Source of the DNA: Planctomycetota bacterium
GTDB taxonomy: Bacteria > Planctomycetota > Phycisphaerae > FEN-1346 > JAACEH01
Direction: 5' to 3'
DNA: 18,647 bases
Assembly: GCA_016935955.1 (NCBI GenBank)
Contig: JAFGPY010000286.1
Location: forward strand, 1-18,647
Shown here: positions 7,397-15,937 of the stretch, in pieces
Position numbering within the stretch: the first letter of the stretch is position 1
How the letters are laid out: the number at the start of each line of letters is the position of its first letter
Position numbers and translations under genes: made by a program
Notes under the pieces: model-generated
Told to the model about the DNA's origin: nothing
The model's input: only the letters and a program-made list of their open reading frames with translations
Database searches by the model: none

Positions 7397-7684
7397 CTCA
7401 GACCGTCCTTACCTTTCCGTTGTCGCGGCCGCCTGCCTCCGCCCTCCGCTGCCCGGCCGACACGACCAGGCGCCGGCGAGCAACCGGCCGCCGATAGTCC
7501 TCTAACCGCGAGGACTCTCAACCATACCGCATCTTCCGGCGGCGTCAAGAGATGCACCAGGAAATGCAGGGGATCAGGGGGGTTGTGCATTATCGCCCGC
7601 GCCCGGGCGCCGCATGCCGCCACCGGTCACTGATCGCACGCTCGATGGACCTGCTGCGCGGTGCTCATGTTGCTGTGACTCCTC
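7397..7684. other. Intergenic region with two palindromes
   Basis: No gene is supported here. It holds a 7-7-7 inverted repeat, AGTCCTC (7496-7502) and GAGGACT (7510-7516), about 100 bases upstream of the beta-propeller start. It also holds a perfect 12-base palindrome GCGCCCGGGCGC at 7599-7610, downstream of the heparinase-like stop. The first could be an operator for the propeller/URO-D pair. The second may help end the heparinase transcript, but it has no T-run. I could not find a convincing -35/-10 pair. Confidence 0.4.
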
Positions 7685-10243
7685 TTATGGCAACGCTTGG
7701 CCAAGACGGACGCGGACGGATTGCTGGTCGGCCGCCGTCACGGCGCCGGAACCATTCACATCGTAGCGGGCCGTCGTCGCCGCCACGGTCGTGCCCGCAA
7801 CCGCCCGCACTACCAGGACGTCGGCCGCCGTCACCGCGCCCGAAGCGTCCACGTCGCCGGCCAGCGCCCGTAGCGACACGTCGGCATCGCCCGAAACGGA
7901 TTCGCCGCTACCCGCTGCACGCAGAATGTCGGTCACCGTCACGGTGTAGACGTCCGCGTCGGGCAGCGCCGACGAGAGGGCCACCGTCAGAACGGTCTGG
8001 TTGGAATCCAGCGAGAGCGAGCCGATCTGTCCCGACACGTCGCCATGGACAGCGCCGACGATCGTCACGGCGCCGGTCTGGACGGTCGACGGGTCGATTG
8101 GCTTGTCGAAGGTGATCTTCAGCGTTTGCAGACCCGCCTGCCGCGGCTCGATGTAACCGTCGCTGACGTTCGTCGTCACGGAACCTGCCGCACCGTGGTC
8201 GGCCGCCACCGCCCAGCCGCTGATGCCCAGCGGCGCGGACGTCAGGACGATGGTCGAAGCCGTCTGATTGTTCACGGCGGCCTGCCACAGCCACTGGTCC
8301 TCGAAGCCGGGACCGGTGACGGTCACTTCGGCCGACTCGGTGCCCTGCGTGGCGAGGGTCACGGTCACGTTGCCGTTCTGCCACGGGTCGAAGACGGCCG
8401 CCATGCGCATCGTCGTCGCGGTGGCCTGGGCCTGGATCTGCTGCAGGCCGAGCGACGTGCTGCGCTCCTGGGCCGTCGAGGTGCCGACGGTCGTCGAGAG
8501 CGTGCGGTCCGAGGCCAGTTGCAGGTCGCAGCCGGCGGCGCCGTTGACCAGGCGATAGCGCCGCGTGGCGGCATTGAGCGTCTGCACCGTGGGGCTCTGC
8601 ACCAGCCAGGTGATCTGCGACGAGACGGTCGGCCGGATGTCGTCGAGCACGAGGACGTAGCGATCCTTGACCCAGATCATCGTGCGGCGGTAGCGCGACA
8701 GGCCGGTGTAGGCCGCGCCGGCCTCGCCCTCGACCAGGGCCGTGTCGCCCGAGGCCGACCAGCGGAGCACCTTGGCCCGTTGCGACAGGTCGCCGCTGCC
8801 CGGCTGCGTCCACTGCCCGCCCTCGCCGCGCTGTCCGACGCCGTTGATGAGGATCGTGTTGTGGCCGCTGGTGCGTTTGTAGTAGGAGTAGCCGTCCGAG
8901 CGTGCGACGGGCGTGCCGCCGACGTGAATCAGGAACTCGCCGGCGTCCGGGTCGTCGTGGGCAATGTTGATGTAGTGGTAGCTGTTCTCGTTGCGATACT
9001 CGTTGAGCCGCAGGCCGCCGTAGGGGCCGCACTTGAACGAGGCACTGACGGCGTCGGAGGATTGCCAGGCGTCGCGCATATAAGCCAGTCCGAGGTCGCT
9101 GTGGTACGACACGAGCGGCAGGTTGGCCAGGGCCCCGCCCTGCACCGTCGGGTCATGCCAGATGACCGACGACCAGGCGAACTCCGCGAAATCGCTGTTG
9201 GCGGCCATAGCCTGGAAAAAGGCCGCCTGCTCGTCGGCCAGACGGTGACGCGAGGTCATCCGCAGCACATAGTTGTTGTAGTCGCCCGTGCCGCCATTGG
9301 TGTCGCCGTAGCTGAACGTGTCGAGCAGGTTCGGCGTCATCGACAGGAATCGGAATCGCGGCGCGTTGCGGAAAAAGTCGTGGTCCAGATGGTCCGTGCC
9401 GAAGCAGCGGTCCGTGGCGTCCATGGCCAGCATCAGGTGCGTGTAGCCGAACGGCATGTAGGTTGGGCCCTCGTGGCAACTGCCGTCGGGCGGCAACCAC
9501 TCGTGGATGAACGCCTCTTCCTCCCAGGTCTTGCTGAGGATCCAATCGTCGTCGGTCGTATCCGGCGAGGCCACGGCCAGCACCGCCAGCACCAGCCCGG
9601 CGTCGCGATGGTGGCGATGGTTGTTCTGCGGATCCTGCTGCCAGTAGTGGCTGTCGCTGTTCAGTTGCATGTGGCCGCCGTAGTACATCCGCCGGGCCTG
9701 AAGCAGCAGCTTGTTGCGGAAGTTGGTGCGGAACGGCTCGTCCAGATCGTTGTAGAGCCAGTCGAACGTCAGGGCGGCGCCGACCATCATGTTCGCGGCC
9801 GACATGCCGCTGTCGATCTCGACGGTGGTCTCCCAGTGGTCGATCGCCAGCAGCCAATCCAGGAAGCCCTTGGCCCGGTTGAACGACGTGCTGTTGCCGG
9901 TCAGGACGTAGTGCAGGGCCACGGTCGGCATCCGCCACAACCCTTGCCGCTGGGCCTCGGTCGCGTCGGTCTGGAAGTTGGTGTTCGACGGCGGGATGCA
10001 GACCGGCAGGTAGGCGAGCAACTGATTGTAGAGGGCCTGGCTGTCGCCCTGGATGCGGGTCTTCATGCCCGGCACGTCTGCGGCCGTGAAGAGCAGCCGA
10101 GGATGGACGCTGCGCAGGGCCGGCACGAGGTCCACCGGATTGTCCGGCACCGGATCGCTGGCCGGCGGCTCATAGGCCGCAACAGCATTCGCCAGGACCA
10201 GCCAGACTGCAAGCCACACGCCACCCACCGCAAGACGCTTCAT
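7685..10243 (-). CDS. Secreted heparinase II/III-type polysaccharide lyase with Ig-like and dockerin domains
   Basis: An 852-residue exported protein. The start chosen is ATG at 10243, which has GGGAG 7 bases upstream and begins a clean signal peptide (Lys-Arg, hydrophobic core, AVAA cleavage near residue 23); a start 12 codons upstream would spoil it. Residues about 45-365 are a helical toroid domain with NNHRHH at 207-212 and EGPTYMPFGY at 258-267. About 375-690 is a heparinase II/III-like beta-sandwich with NSYHYINIAHDDPDAGEF (420-437) and GHNTILINGVG (460-470). About 694-793 resembles a bacterial Ig-like domain. Residues 796-852 are a dockerin-type repeat pair with calcium loops starting at Asp797 and Asp828. 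The family cleaves uronate-containing glycans by beta-elimination; the exact glycan is unknown. It is preceded by the exported jelly-roll/transglutaminase gene on the same strand. Confidence 0.88.
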   Translation of the reverse strand: MKRLAVGGVWLAVWLVLANAVAAYEPPASDPVPDNPVDLVPALRSVHPRLLFTAADVPGMKTRIQGDSQALYNQLLAYLPVCIPPSNTNFQTDATEAQRQGLWRMPTVALHYVLTGNSTSFNRAKGFLDWLLAIDHWETTVEIDSGMSAANMMVGAALTFDWLYNDLDEPFRTNFRNKLLLQARRMYYGGHMQLNSDSHYWQQDPQNNHRHHRDAGLVLAVLAVASPDTTDDDWILSKTWEEEAFIHEWLPPDGSCHEGPTYMPFGYTHLMLAMDATDRCFGTDHLDHDFFRNAPRFRFLSMTPNLLDTFSYGDTNGGTGDYNNYVLRMTSRHRLADEQAAFFQAMAANSDFAEFAWSSVIWHDPTVQGGALANLPLVSYHSDLGLAYMRDAWQSSDAVSASFKCGPYGGLRLNEYRNENSYHYINIAHDDPDAGEFLIHVGGTPVARSDGYSYYKRTSGHNTILINGVGQRGEGGQWTQPGSGDLSQRAKVLRWSASGDTALVEGEAGAAYTGLSRYRRTMIWVKDRYVLVLDDIRPTVSSQITWLVQSPTVQTLNAATRRYRLVNGAAGCDLQLASDRTLSTTVGTSTAQERSTSLGLQQIQAQATATTMRMAAVFDPWQNGNVTVTLATQGTESAEVTVTGPGFEDQWLWQAAVNNQTASTIVLTSAPLGISGWAVAADHGAAGSVTTNVSDGYIEPRQAGLQTLKITFDKPIDPSTVQTGAVTIVGAVHGDVSGQIGSLSLDSNQTVLTVALSSALPDADVYTVTVTDILRAAGSGESVSGDADVSLRALAGDVDASGAVTAADVLVVRAVAGTTVAATTARYDVNGSGAVTAADQQSVRVRLGQALP

Positions 10244-10322
10244 CCGAACTCCCTTTCGTTTTGTGGGATCGCCCTGCATCGTGGTGCTTCGTCGGGGTAG
10301 CCGTGGCGTCGCAAGTCAGGGT

Positions 10323-10331
10323 ATTATAACA
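10323..10331 (-). promoter_or_regulatory. Extended -10 promoter for the heparinase-like gene
   Basis: The minus strand reads TGTTATAAT (10331-10323), a perfect TATAAT with a TGn extension, 79 bases before the start codon. No good -35 is seen at 17 bases, which extended -10 promoters can tolerate. The box overlaps a short inverted repeat, ATTAT (10323-10327) and ATAAT (10334-10338), which could be a repressor site. Upstream, a small CCGGC-ATAA-GCCGG hairpin (10368-10381) may mark the end of the preceding transcript. Confidence 0.5.
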
Positions 10332-10450
10332 TGATAATGCCGTCCGGGCCACCGGCGGCGAGGAATTCCGGCATAAGCCGGCAAGCGGATTCCAGCCCGT
10401 CGGTGCAGAGGGAGCCATTCCTGTCCCTATCTGATACGCCTTCCCTGCCG

Positions 10451-12496
10451 CTACTTGCTCGCCTCGATTACGACGGTGGAGACTGGGCCGTCGACGTCGA
10501 ACTTGTTGCGGCTGACGGCCTCCAGGCGGTTCGTGCCCTCGTGGAGCTTCCAGATGAACGTCGTGCCGTCGGCCGTTCGCCATGGGCCGCCGTCCTGCCG
10601 CACGCGGAACTCCTTGAAGTTGGGCGTCATGGTCCCCAGCGTTACCTCCATGCCATTGGCGTCGGACGTCAGTGTCACGGCCGCCTGGTTGATCGGGAAG
10701 TAGGGATCGACGGCCGGATTCGGCGGGCAGTCGCGCGTGTGCCACTTGCCGGTGGTCAACTCGTCCTTGGTGATGAAGAACTTCTCATAGTCGGGGCCGC
10801 GGTCCATGTAGTTGGTGTTGGGAATGTAGCCGATGAAGAGCAGCCGCTGACCGTACTTCTCGTCCTGCGGCTTCTTGTCGAGTCCCGTGTCGGTCGGCCT
10901 GACGTGCAGCAGCCGCTCGGCATGATCCACCAGGAGCGCCTGTCGGAACTCGTAGGTATTGAGCGGCACGCCGTCGCGCTCCGGGTAGTAGTTGCTCGTG
11001 GCGTCCAACGTGACCCACTTCTTGTGCTCGTTGGACCAGATTTCGCTGAAGCTGTGCCGCGGGATGGCCATGTTGCGGCAGACCCAGCCCATGCTGTTGG
11101 CGGCGGCCATGAGGATGGCGGCCGAGTGGGCGCAGTAGAACTTGTGCTCGCGGCGCGAGTGTTTGAGAATCCCCAGGGCGCCGTGCTCAGGGATCATTTC
11201 GCGCGGATAGCCGAAGTCCCACTGCTCGTAGACCCACTTCATCAGCAGGGCCTGCTTCTCGAATTCGGTCTTGCCCGCGGCAACCACGTCGTCGAGGTGG
11301 TACTTCTCGCGCAGGTAACGCAGCTTCGGGTTGTCGTAGTTCTCGAAGTGGTACCGTTGCGAGAAATCGTTCTTAACATACGGCAAGGCATCAATCGTCG
11401 TCACTTTGGCCCGCATTCCGTCAACGGTGTCTTCCTCCCCCTCCTTCAGGGCGATTCCCGGATGGAAGTTCGGCATCGGCGGTCCGAGCGACGCGGGCGG
11501 CAGGTCCGGATTTGGCTGCAGCATCGCCAGGTCATCCGCGACGGCGACTTCGTCCACCACGGGCGTCTCGATCGGCTTGCTCGGCGGGCTGACCAGGCGA
11601 ATGGCGCTCAGGCGAAACCGTTCCCCGTCCACATTCGTCAACCGCAGCACGTTGCGGCCCTGCTTCAAGCGAACCGTCGCCGGGAGCCTCGTCTCGGTCC
11701 AGTTCGTGTCGTCGGCGGTCGAAGGCAGGACGACCGACTCCAGCCCCTCGACCACCTCGCCGTTGACCTGCACCCGTCGCGTACAGACGTTGTCGGCGGC
11801 GTAATGCAGGTGCATCTCGTATTCCCCCGCGGCCGCATCGGCGACGATCCATTCGATCCAGTGCTGCTCGGGCTCGGCGCCTTTCTCGGGACGGCGGTTC
11901 TGCTCCTCGTTGACGTAGCCCAGCGTGATCGGCGTGAGGATCTGCACGCGGCCGCCGCCCTGCCCCGCAAAGCGGGCCGCCTTGACGGTAATCGGCGGCG
12001 CGTCGGCGCGCGAGAATACGATCTCGTTCAGCCACATGCTGGCATCGTCAAGGCAAGTGATCCGAATCGTGTTGGCGCCCTCGTTCAGCGCGACCCTGGC
12101 CGGCAGCTTGATTTCGTTCCAGGCGGACCAGCGGTTGGTGCGCGGCAACATGAACGGGTCCAGCCCTCGGACCGCCTGTCCGTTGACCGACAGCGATCGC
12201 GACGTGCCGAGTTTGGCCGTGTACTGCAGCGTGACGTCGTACTGCCCCGCGGCCGGAGCGTCGATCGTCCACTGGAGCCAGTGGCCGGGCGTGTACCAGA
12301 AATGCACGTAGCCGGCGGCAAACCGCTCGGAGGGTTGCCGGGCCTTGGTCACGGTGGCGTCCTCGCCGCCGCCCTGGGCCGACAACGAAACAGCCGGAAT
12401 GACGAGGGTCTTTTCCTCGGCGGCAACGGACGTCGCCAGCCAGCCGCTCAACACCACAGCACCGACCGCCAGAACCGTTCTTGCCGCACGCGTCAT
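10451..12496 (-). CDS. Exported protein: two jelly-roll (CBM-like) domains plus transglutaminase-like domain
   Basis: A 681-residue protein. ATG at 12496 is chosen because GGAGG lies 8 bases upstream and a signal peptide follows directly (cleavage after about Ala26, TSVAA-EE). Residues about 28-163 and 167-303 are two tandem, clearly duplicated beta-sandwich domains of the CBM35/CBM6 kind (HWLQWTIDAPAAGQYDV at 72-88 against HWIEWIVADAAAGEYEM at 212-228). Residues about 405-505 form a transglutaminase-like/papain-fold core: FYCAHSAA with Cys455, RHSFSEIW with His481, and WVTLDAT with Asp498, giving a full Cys-His-Asp triad. A beta-rich tail follows (about 600-681). The core may act as a protease, an amidase or a cross-linker; bacterial versions are mostly hydrolases. 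It is the upstream neighbour of the heparinase-like gene (207 bases apart) and divergent from the alkaline phosphatase, suggesting attack on glycoprotein or sugar-decorated peptide outside the cytoplasm. Confidence 0.85.
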   Translation of the reverse strand: MTRAARTVLAVGAVVLSGWLATSVAAEEKTLVIPAVSLSAQGGGEDATVTKARQPSERFAAGYVHFWYTPGHWLQWTIDAPAAGQYDVTLQYTAKLGTSRSLSVNGQAVRGLDPFMLPRTNRWSAWNEIKLPARVALNEGANTIRITCLDDASMWLNEIVFSRADAPPITVKAARFAGQGGGRVQILTPITLGYVNEEQNRRPEKGAEPEQHWIEWIVADAAAGEYEMHLHYAADNVCTRRVQVNGEVVEGLESVVLPSTADDTNWTETRLPATVRLKQGRNVLRLTNVDGERFRLSAIRLVSPPSKPIETPVVDEVAVADDLAMLQPNPDLPPASLGPPMPNFHPGIALKEGEEDTVDGMRAKVTTIDALPYVKNDFSQRYHFENYDNPKLRYLREKYHLDDVVAAGKTEFEKQALLMKWVYEQWDFGYPREMIPEHGALGILKHSRREHKFYCAHSAAILMAAANSMGWVCRNMAIPRHSFSEIWSNEHKKWVTLDATSNYYPERDGVPLNTYEFRQALLVDHAERLLHVRPTDTGLDKKPQDEKYGQRLLFIGYIPNTNYMDRGPDYEKFFITKDELTTGKWHTRDCPPNPAVDPYFPINQAAVTLTSDANGMEVTLGTMTPNFKEFRVRQDGGPWRTADGTTFIWKLHEGTNRLEAVSRNKFDVDGPVSTVVIEASK

Positions 12497-12670
12497 GTCC
12501 TGCGCCTCCGTGTCAACGATCACCGCATGGGTAAACCCCGGAGATCGGCCCGAGTTCCGTGCCATTCGCGGCCCTGAAAATGCGACGAAGAAGGCTCTCA
12601 CGCTGCTCTCATGCACGACTAACGAACACTGAGGACTTTCGCCGCGACAAAAAAAGATGGAATGACGGGG

Positions 12671-12698
12671 TTGACCTCACGGCACTGCAACATAGAAT
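12671..12698 (+). promoter_or_regulatory. Sigma70-type promoter of the alkaline phosphatase gene
   Basis: TTGACC (12671-12676) and TAGAAT (12693-12698) are separated by 16 bases. This predicts a transcript start near 12705 and a leader of roughly 40 bases. No Pho-box-like repeat was recognised by eye. Confidence 0.6.
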
Positions 12699-12742
12699 AA
12701 GAAGCTTCCCGTTTATTTCCTGCACCGGATAGGAGAATTCCA

Positions 12743-14308
12743 GTGAGACACATCGAGCGCAAGACAAAGATCGGGCTGACGATCGCCCTGGTCGGCTTGT
12801 GGCTGGCCGTCGGCTGCACACCGACGATCACCGAACAACAGGCCCTGTCGCAGCAGGGAGGCCCGAAGTACGTCTTCCTGTTCATCGGCGACGGCATGGG
12901 CATCGTACACACGCATGCCGCCGAGGTTTACATGGCCGACGTCGAGAACGCCAAGACCGGCAAGACCGAGCCGGGGATCAAGCGGCTGACGATGACCCAG
13001 TTCCCGGTCTCGGGATTCATCACCACCTACTCGGCCAGCAGCCGGACGACCGACTCGGCCGCAGCGGGCACCGCCCTGTCCACCGGACACAAGACCTCCA
13101 ACGGGACGGACGCCATGGACCCCGAGGGCAAGCTGTGCTACAGAAGTGTGGCCGATTCGGCCCGCGCCCGCGGCATGAAGGTCGGCATCGTGTCGAGCAC
13201 AACAATCACCGATGCCACGCCGGCGGTGTACTACGCCCACCAGGCCAGCCGCAGCGAGCAGTACGAGATCGGCCTGCAACTGGCCGCCTGCCCGTTCGAG
13301 TACATTGCCGGCAGCGAGGTGGGCGAAGCCGACGGCCCGCAGGGCAACGTGCTGGAAATCGCCGCACGCAACGGCTTCAAGGTCGTCACGTCGCGAGCCG
13401 ATCTGGCCGCCTGCCGCCCGGGGTCGCGCGTGCTCTTCCAGGACAAGATCCCCTACGAGATCGACCGCCCGTCGCACCGGGTGTCGCTGGCCGAGCTGAC
13501 GGCCAAGGGCATCGAACTGCTCGACAATCCGGACGGCTTCTTCATGATGGTTGAGGGCGGCAAGATCGACCATGCCGCGCACAATCACGACGCCGCGACC
13601 GTGGTACACGACGTTCTGGCCTTGGACGCGGCCATTGACGAGGCCGTCAGTTTCTATCGCAGGCACCCGCTTGAGACGCTGATCGTCGTCACGGCCGACC
13701 ACGAAACCGGCGGCATGGCCCTCAACTACGACGGCAAGAAGTCGCCGCTCGGCATGGCCGTCCTGGCGAACCAGAAGCAGTCGTGGGCGGCTTTCAACTT
13801 CGAGGTCTTCAACGAGTTCAAGGAGACGCATGCCTGGAACTCGCCCGTGGACAACATGCCGGACGACCTGAAGAAGGCCCTGCAGGAGAGATTCGGCCTG
13901 GACCTCGAAGAACTGAGCGACGAGCAGAAGACCGCCCTCGAAGACGCCTACGACGCCAGCATGGCCACTCGCGGCAAACTTGACGAGAAGGGGCGCCGCC
14001 CGTCGCTGCCCCCCTACGGCCGCTATGAGCCGTTGCCGCTGACGGCCGCCGGACTGGTCGGACAGCGGTGCGGCATCGGCTGGACCACCTATTCGCATTC
14101 CTGCGTGCCCGTACCCGTCTGGGCCGTCGGTCCGGCCGCCTATCGCTTCAGCGGTCAGTACGACAACACCGACATCGCCAAGAAACTGGCCGCCGCCATC
14201 AGAGTGGAACTGCCCGAGCCGGTGCCCGTGGACGAGATGAAGCAGAAGGTCTCCGCCACGGAGAGGCCCGACTACTCCAACCGCATGGACCTGGCACCGG
14301 CGAAGTAG
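12743..14308 (+). CDS. Alkaline phosphatase, lipoprotein
   Basis: A 521-residue phosphomonoesterase of the PhoA superfamily. It starts with GTG at 12743, AGGAG lying 7 bases upstream. Residues 1-25 are a lipoprotein signal with lipobox LAVGC (Cys25), so the protein should be anchored in a membrane facing outward. Family motifs appear in order: FIGDGMG at 47-53 (metal ligand Asp50), RTTDSAAAGTALSTGHKT at 101-118 with nucleophile Ser105, TDATPAVYYAH at 156-166, EGGKIDHAAHNHD at 271-283, TADHETGG at 317-324, and a late YSHSCVPVPV carrying the last His ligand. All core metal and nucleophile positions look intact. An insert with acidic/charged helices (about 350-420) lies before the last His motif, a variable part of the family. 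It releases phosphate from organic phosphates; it converges with the DUF2304 gene downstream. Confidence 0.95.
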   Translation: MRHIERKTKIGLTIALVGLWLAVGCTPTITEQQALSQQGGPKYVFLFIGDGMGIVHTHAAEVYMADVENAKTGKTEPGIKRLTMTQFPVSGFITTYSASSRTTDSAAAGTALSTGHKTSNGTDAMDPEGKLCYRSVADSARARGMKVGIVSSTTITDATPAVYYAHQASRSEQYEIGLQLAACPFEYIAGSEVGEADGPQGNVLEIAARNGFKVVTSRADLAACRPGSRVLFQDKIPYEIDRPSHRVSLAELTAKGIELLDNPDGFFMMVEGGKIDHAAHNHDAATVVHDVLALDAAIDEAVSFYRRHPLETLIVVTADHETGGMALNYDGKKSPLGMAVLANQKQSWAAFNFEVFNEFKETHAWNSPVDNMPDDLKKALQERFGLDLEELSDEQKTALEDAYDASMATRGKLDEKGRRPSLPPYGRYEPLPLTAAGLVGQRCGIGWTTYSHSCVPVPVWAVGPAAYRFSGQYDNTDIAKKLAAAIRVELPEPVPVDEMKQKVSATERPDYSNRMDLAPAK

Positions 14309-14358
14309 GCTGTCGCGAGTAACCGAAAACAGGTGTGTACCGCCATCGGCATGATCTT

Positions 14359-14391
14359 CACGGCGAGCCCGTCACGGCGCGGCTCGCCGTG
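14359..14391. terminator. Strong hairpin between convergent genes
   Basis: Perfect 11-bp arms CACGGCGAGCC (14359-14369) and GGCTCGCCGTG (14381-14391) enclose an 11-base loop. They lie between the convergent alkaline phosphatase and DUF2304 stop codons. The position suggests a shared two-way transcription stop. There is no T-run on either side, so this would be an atypical or factor-assisted terminator. Confidence 0.45.
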
Positions 14392-14456
14392 CTCTTGCGC
14401 AGACCGGCGCCGGGGCGGCCAGCAGCGGTTGCCGGAATCGACATCGGGACGGAGCA

Positions 14457-14897
14457 CTACTTCGTGTCTGCGGAATCGCCGTCTGCCTCGTCGCCGGTAT
14501 CGGGCTTGGCGGCGGACTCGGGATTGACCCGCTCGTTCAGACGACGGACCTGTTCGCGGAGGATGGCCAGGTCCTGCGTCAGCAGCTTGTTGCGGGCGCT
14601 GAGGCGGGAGATGATGATCGAGTACTGCATCATCAGCAGCAACACGAAACCGAACACGCAGAAGAGCATGCCGGTCTGGTAGGTCATGCCGGTGTACTTC
14701 TGGAGCAGGTTGACCGTGTCGGGGAAGAGGCCGATCAGGGCCACGGCCAGGCCGCTGATGAGCCAGAGTAGCGCGTAGGCCGTCCGCAGCAGGTCGCGGC
14801 GAATCATCTCGAACGTCAGCAGGAAGATCACCAGACCCAGGCCGATCGTCAGAATCTGGAATGGCTCCAAGCCGCCGATTGAGGCTAATGCGTTCAT
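14457..14897 (-). CDS. DUF2304 family small membrane protein
   Basis: A 146-residue protein. ATG at 14897 is preferred because AAGG lies 8 bases upstream; a GTG three codons earlier has no ribosome site. Three hydrophobic helices are visible (about 12-30, 38-60 and 76-96). A charged, coiled-coil-like segment (about 98-125, with heptad Leu/Val) and an acidic Ala/Asp-rich tail follow. This is the standard DUF2304 layout. The family is found almost always beside a GT2 glycosyltransferase, as here, where it begins 15 bases after that gene's stop. It is thought to be a membrane partner for polyprenyl-phosphate sugar transfer, but its own biochemical role is not established. Confidence 0.88.
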   Translation of the reverse strand: MNALASIGGLEPFQILTIGLGLVIFLLTFEMIRRDLLRTAYALLWLISGLAVALIGLFPDTVNLLQKYTGMTYQTGMLFCVFGFVLLLMMQYSIIISRLSARNKLLTQDLAILREQVRRLNERVNPESAAKPDTGDEADGDSADTK

Positions 14898-14912
14898 GCC
14901 CGTCACCTTCGA

Positions 14913-15671
14913 TCAGTCCATCGACCTGCGAGCCAGCGAGGTCGGGTCGCCCTTGCGTCCCTTGGCTTTCTTCAGCAATTCGATCAGCAGCGACAGCAGC
15001 ACCTTGATCATGTAGTAGACGCCGTGGAACAGTCGGATGCTGCTCTCGCCGCCCTGCCGTTGCCGCATCTGGGTCGGCACCTCGCGAATCACGTAGCCGG
15101 CCTGATGCAGCAGCACCAGAGCCTCCACTTCAGGATAGTCGCGAGGATAGTAGCGGGCCAGGAAGCCGATCGCCTCGCCCCGCGTGGCCCGGAAACCGCT
15201 CGTCGTGTCCGTCAGTTTCTGCCCGCAGACAGCGCTCAGGACGACCGAGAAGATCTGGATGCCGGCCTTCCGCGTCGCGGGCGACTCGTAGCCGGTGTCT
15301 TGCAGAAAGCGGCTGCCCAGCACCATGTCCACCTCGGGCCGGTCCCGCAGGAGGCCCAGCAGCTTGTGGATCTGCTCGGCCGGATGCTGCCCGTCCCCGT
15401 CCACCTGGATGGCCACGTCGTAGCCTTGCGTGTGGGCGTACTTGAGCCCTGTCTGCACCGCGGCACCGATGCCCAGGTTGTAGCTCAGATTGCAGACAAT
15501 GGCCCCGGCCGCACGAGCCCGCGCCGCCGTGCGGTCCACGCTGCCGTCGTCGACCACCAGCACGTCGGCGTGCGGCACGTGCTCGCGGATGTCGCGGATG
15601 ACGCCGACCACGGCCTCCTCTTCGTTGTAGGCCGGGACGATGCACAGAACCTTGAAATCACGTTCCGCCAT
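14913..15671 (-). CDS. Family 2 glycosyltransferase (dolichyl/polyprenyl-phosphate sugar synthase type)
   Basis: A 252-residue GT-A enzyme. The start is ATG at 15671 (residues MAERD), with AAGGAGGAAA upstream at a rather long spacing of 12; the open frame continues far upstream but without coding character. Motifs are IVPAYNEEEAV at 11-21, VVDDGSVDRT at 39-48 (nucleotide-sugar-binding Asp41/Asp42), QVDGDGQHP at 89-97 (DxD Asp91/Asp93, metal), TSGFRATRGEA at 157-167, and a hydrophobic C-terminal stretch at 217-232 that may sit against the membrane. The likely reaction is transfer of a hexose from a nucleotide sugar to polyprenyl phosphate on the cytoplasmic face. It pairs with the DUF2304 gene immediately downstream. 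A promoter is visible about 150 bases upstream. Confidence 0.92.
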   Translation of the reverse strand: MAERDFKVLCIVPAYNEEEAVVGVIRDIREHVPHADVLVVDDGSVDRTAARARAAGAIVCNLSYNLGIGAAVQTGLKYAHTQGYDVAIQVDGDGQHPAEQIHKLLGLLRDRPEVDMVLGSRFLQDTGYESPATRKAGIQIFSVVLSAVCGQKLTDTTSGFRATRGEAIGFLARYYPRDYPEVEALVLLHQAGYVIREVPTQMRQRQGGESSIRLFHGVYYMIKVLLSLLIELLKKAKGRKGDPTSLARRSMD

Positions 15672-15819
15672 AGCGGATTGTTTCCTCCTTGCCGTCCCGA
15701 TAGCGCCCGACACCGCGGACCATGCCGCGCCGCCCCGGACCACCCCCTGCCCTCCATCCGGGCAACCCAAAACGCCGACGCTCCCTCTATAGGGGGAACG
15801 GTCACTCAACCGGGCGACT

Positions 15820-15848
15820 AGGATATCCGCCCACCCCCGATTTGGCAA
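15820..15848 (-). promoter_or_regulatory. Sigma70-type promoter for the glycosyltransferase-DUF2304 pair
   Basis: The minus strand reads TTGCCA (15848-15843), 17 bases, then TATCCT (15825-15820). Transcription would start near 15813, giving an untranslated leader of about 140 bases before ATG at 15671. Confidence 0.5.
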
Positions 15849-15909
15849 GGCAATCATGGCTGCCGGCCTGCGTACCCGCCGCACGGCGTCCTCAGCCAGG
15901 CGTTTTCCG

Positions 15910-15937
15910 TTGAGCCCCATACCCGTCCGGTTACAAT
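15910..15937 (+). promoter_or_regulatory. Candidate promoter for the unknown gene at 16099
   Basis: TTGAGC (15910-15915), a 16-base spacer, then TACAAT (15932-15937). The predicted leader to the TTG start at 16099 is about 155 bases. Confidence 0.4.

Noticed and set aside
8045..10300. A 751-codon plus-strand open frame opposite the heparinase-like gene
   Set aside because: The minus strand has a signal peptide, heparinase motifs and dockerin loops; the plus frame has none and no start signal.
10331..12577. A 748-codon plus-strand open frame opposite the transglutaminase-like gene
   Set aside because: Shadow of a well-supported minus-strand gene.
12713..14098. Minus-strand open frame opposite the alkaline phosphatase
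   Set aside because: All phosphatase active-site motifs are on the plus strand; the reverse frame is a by-product.
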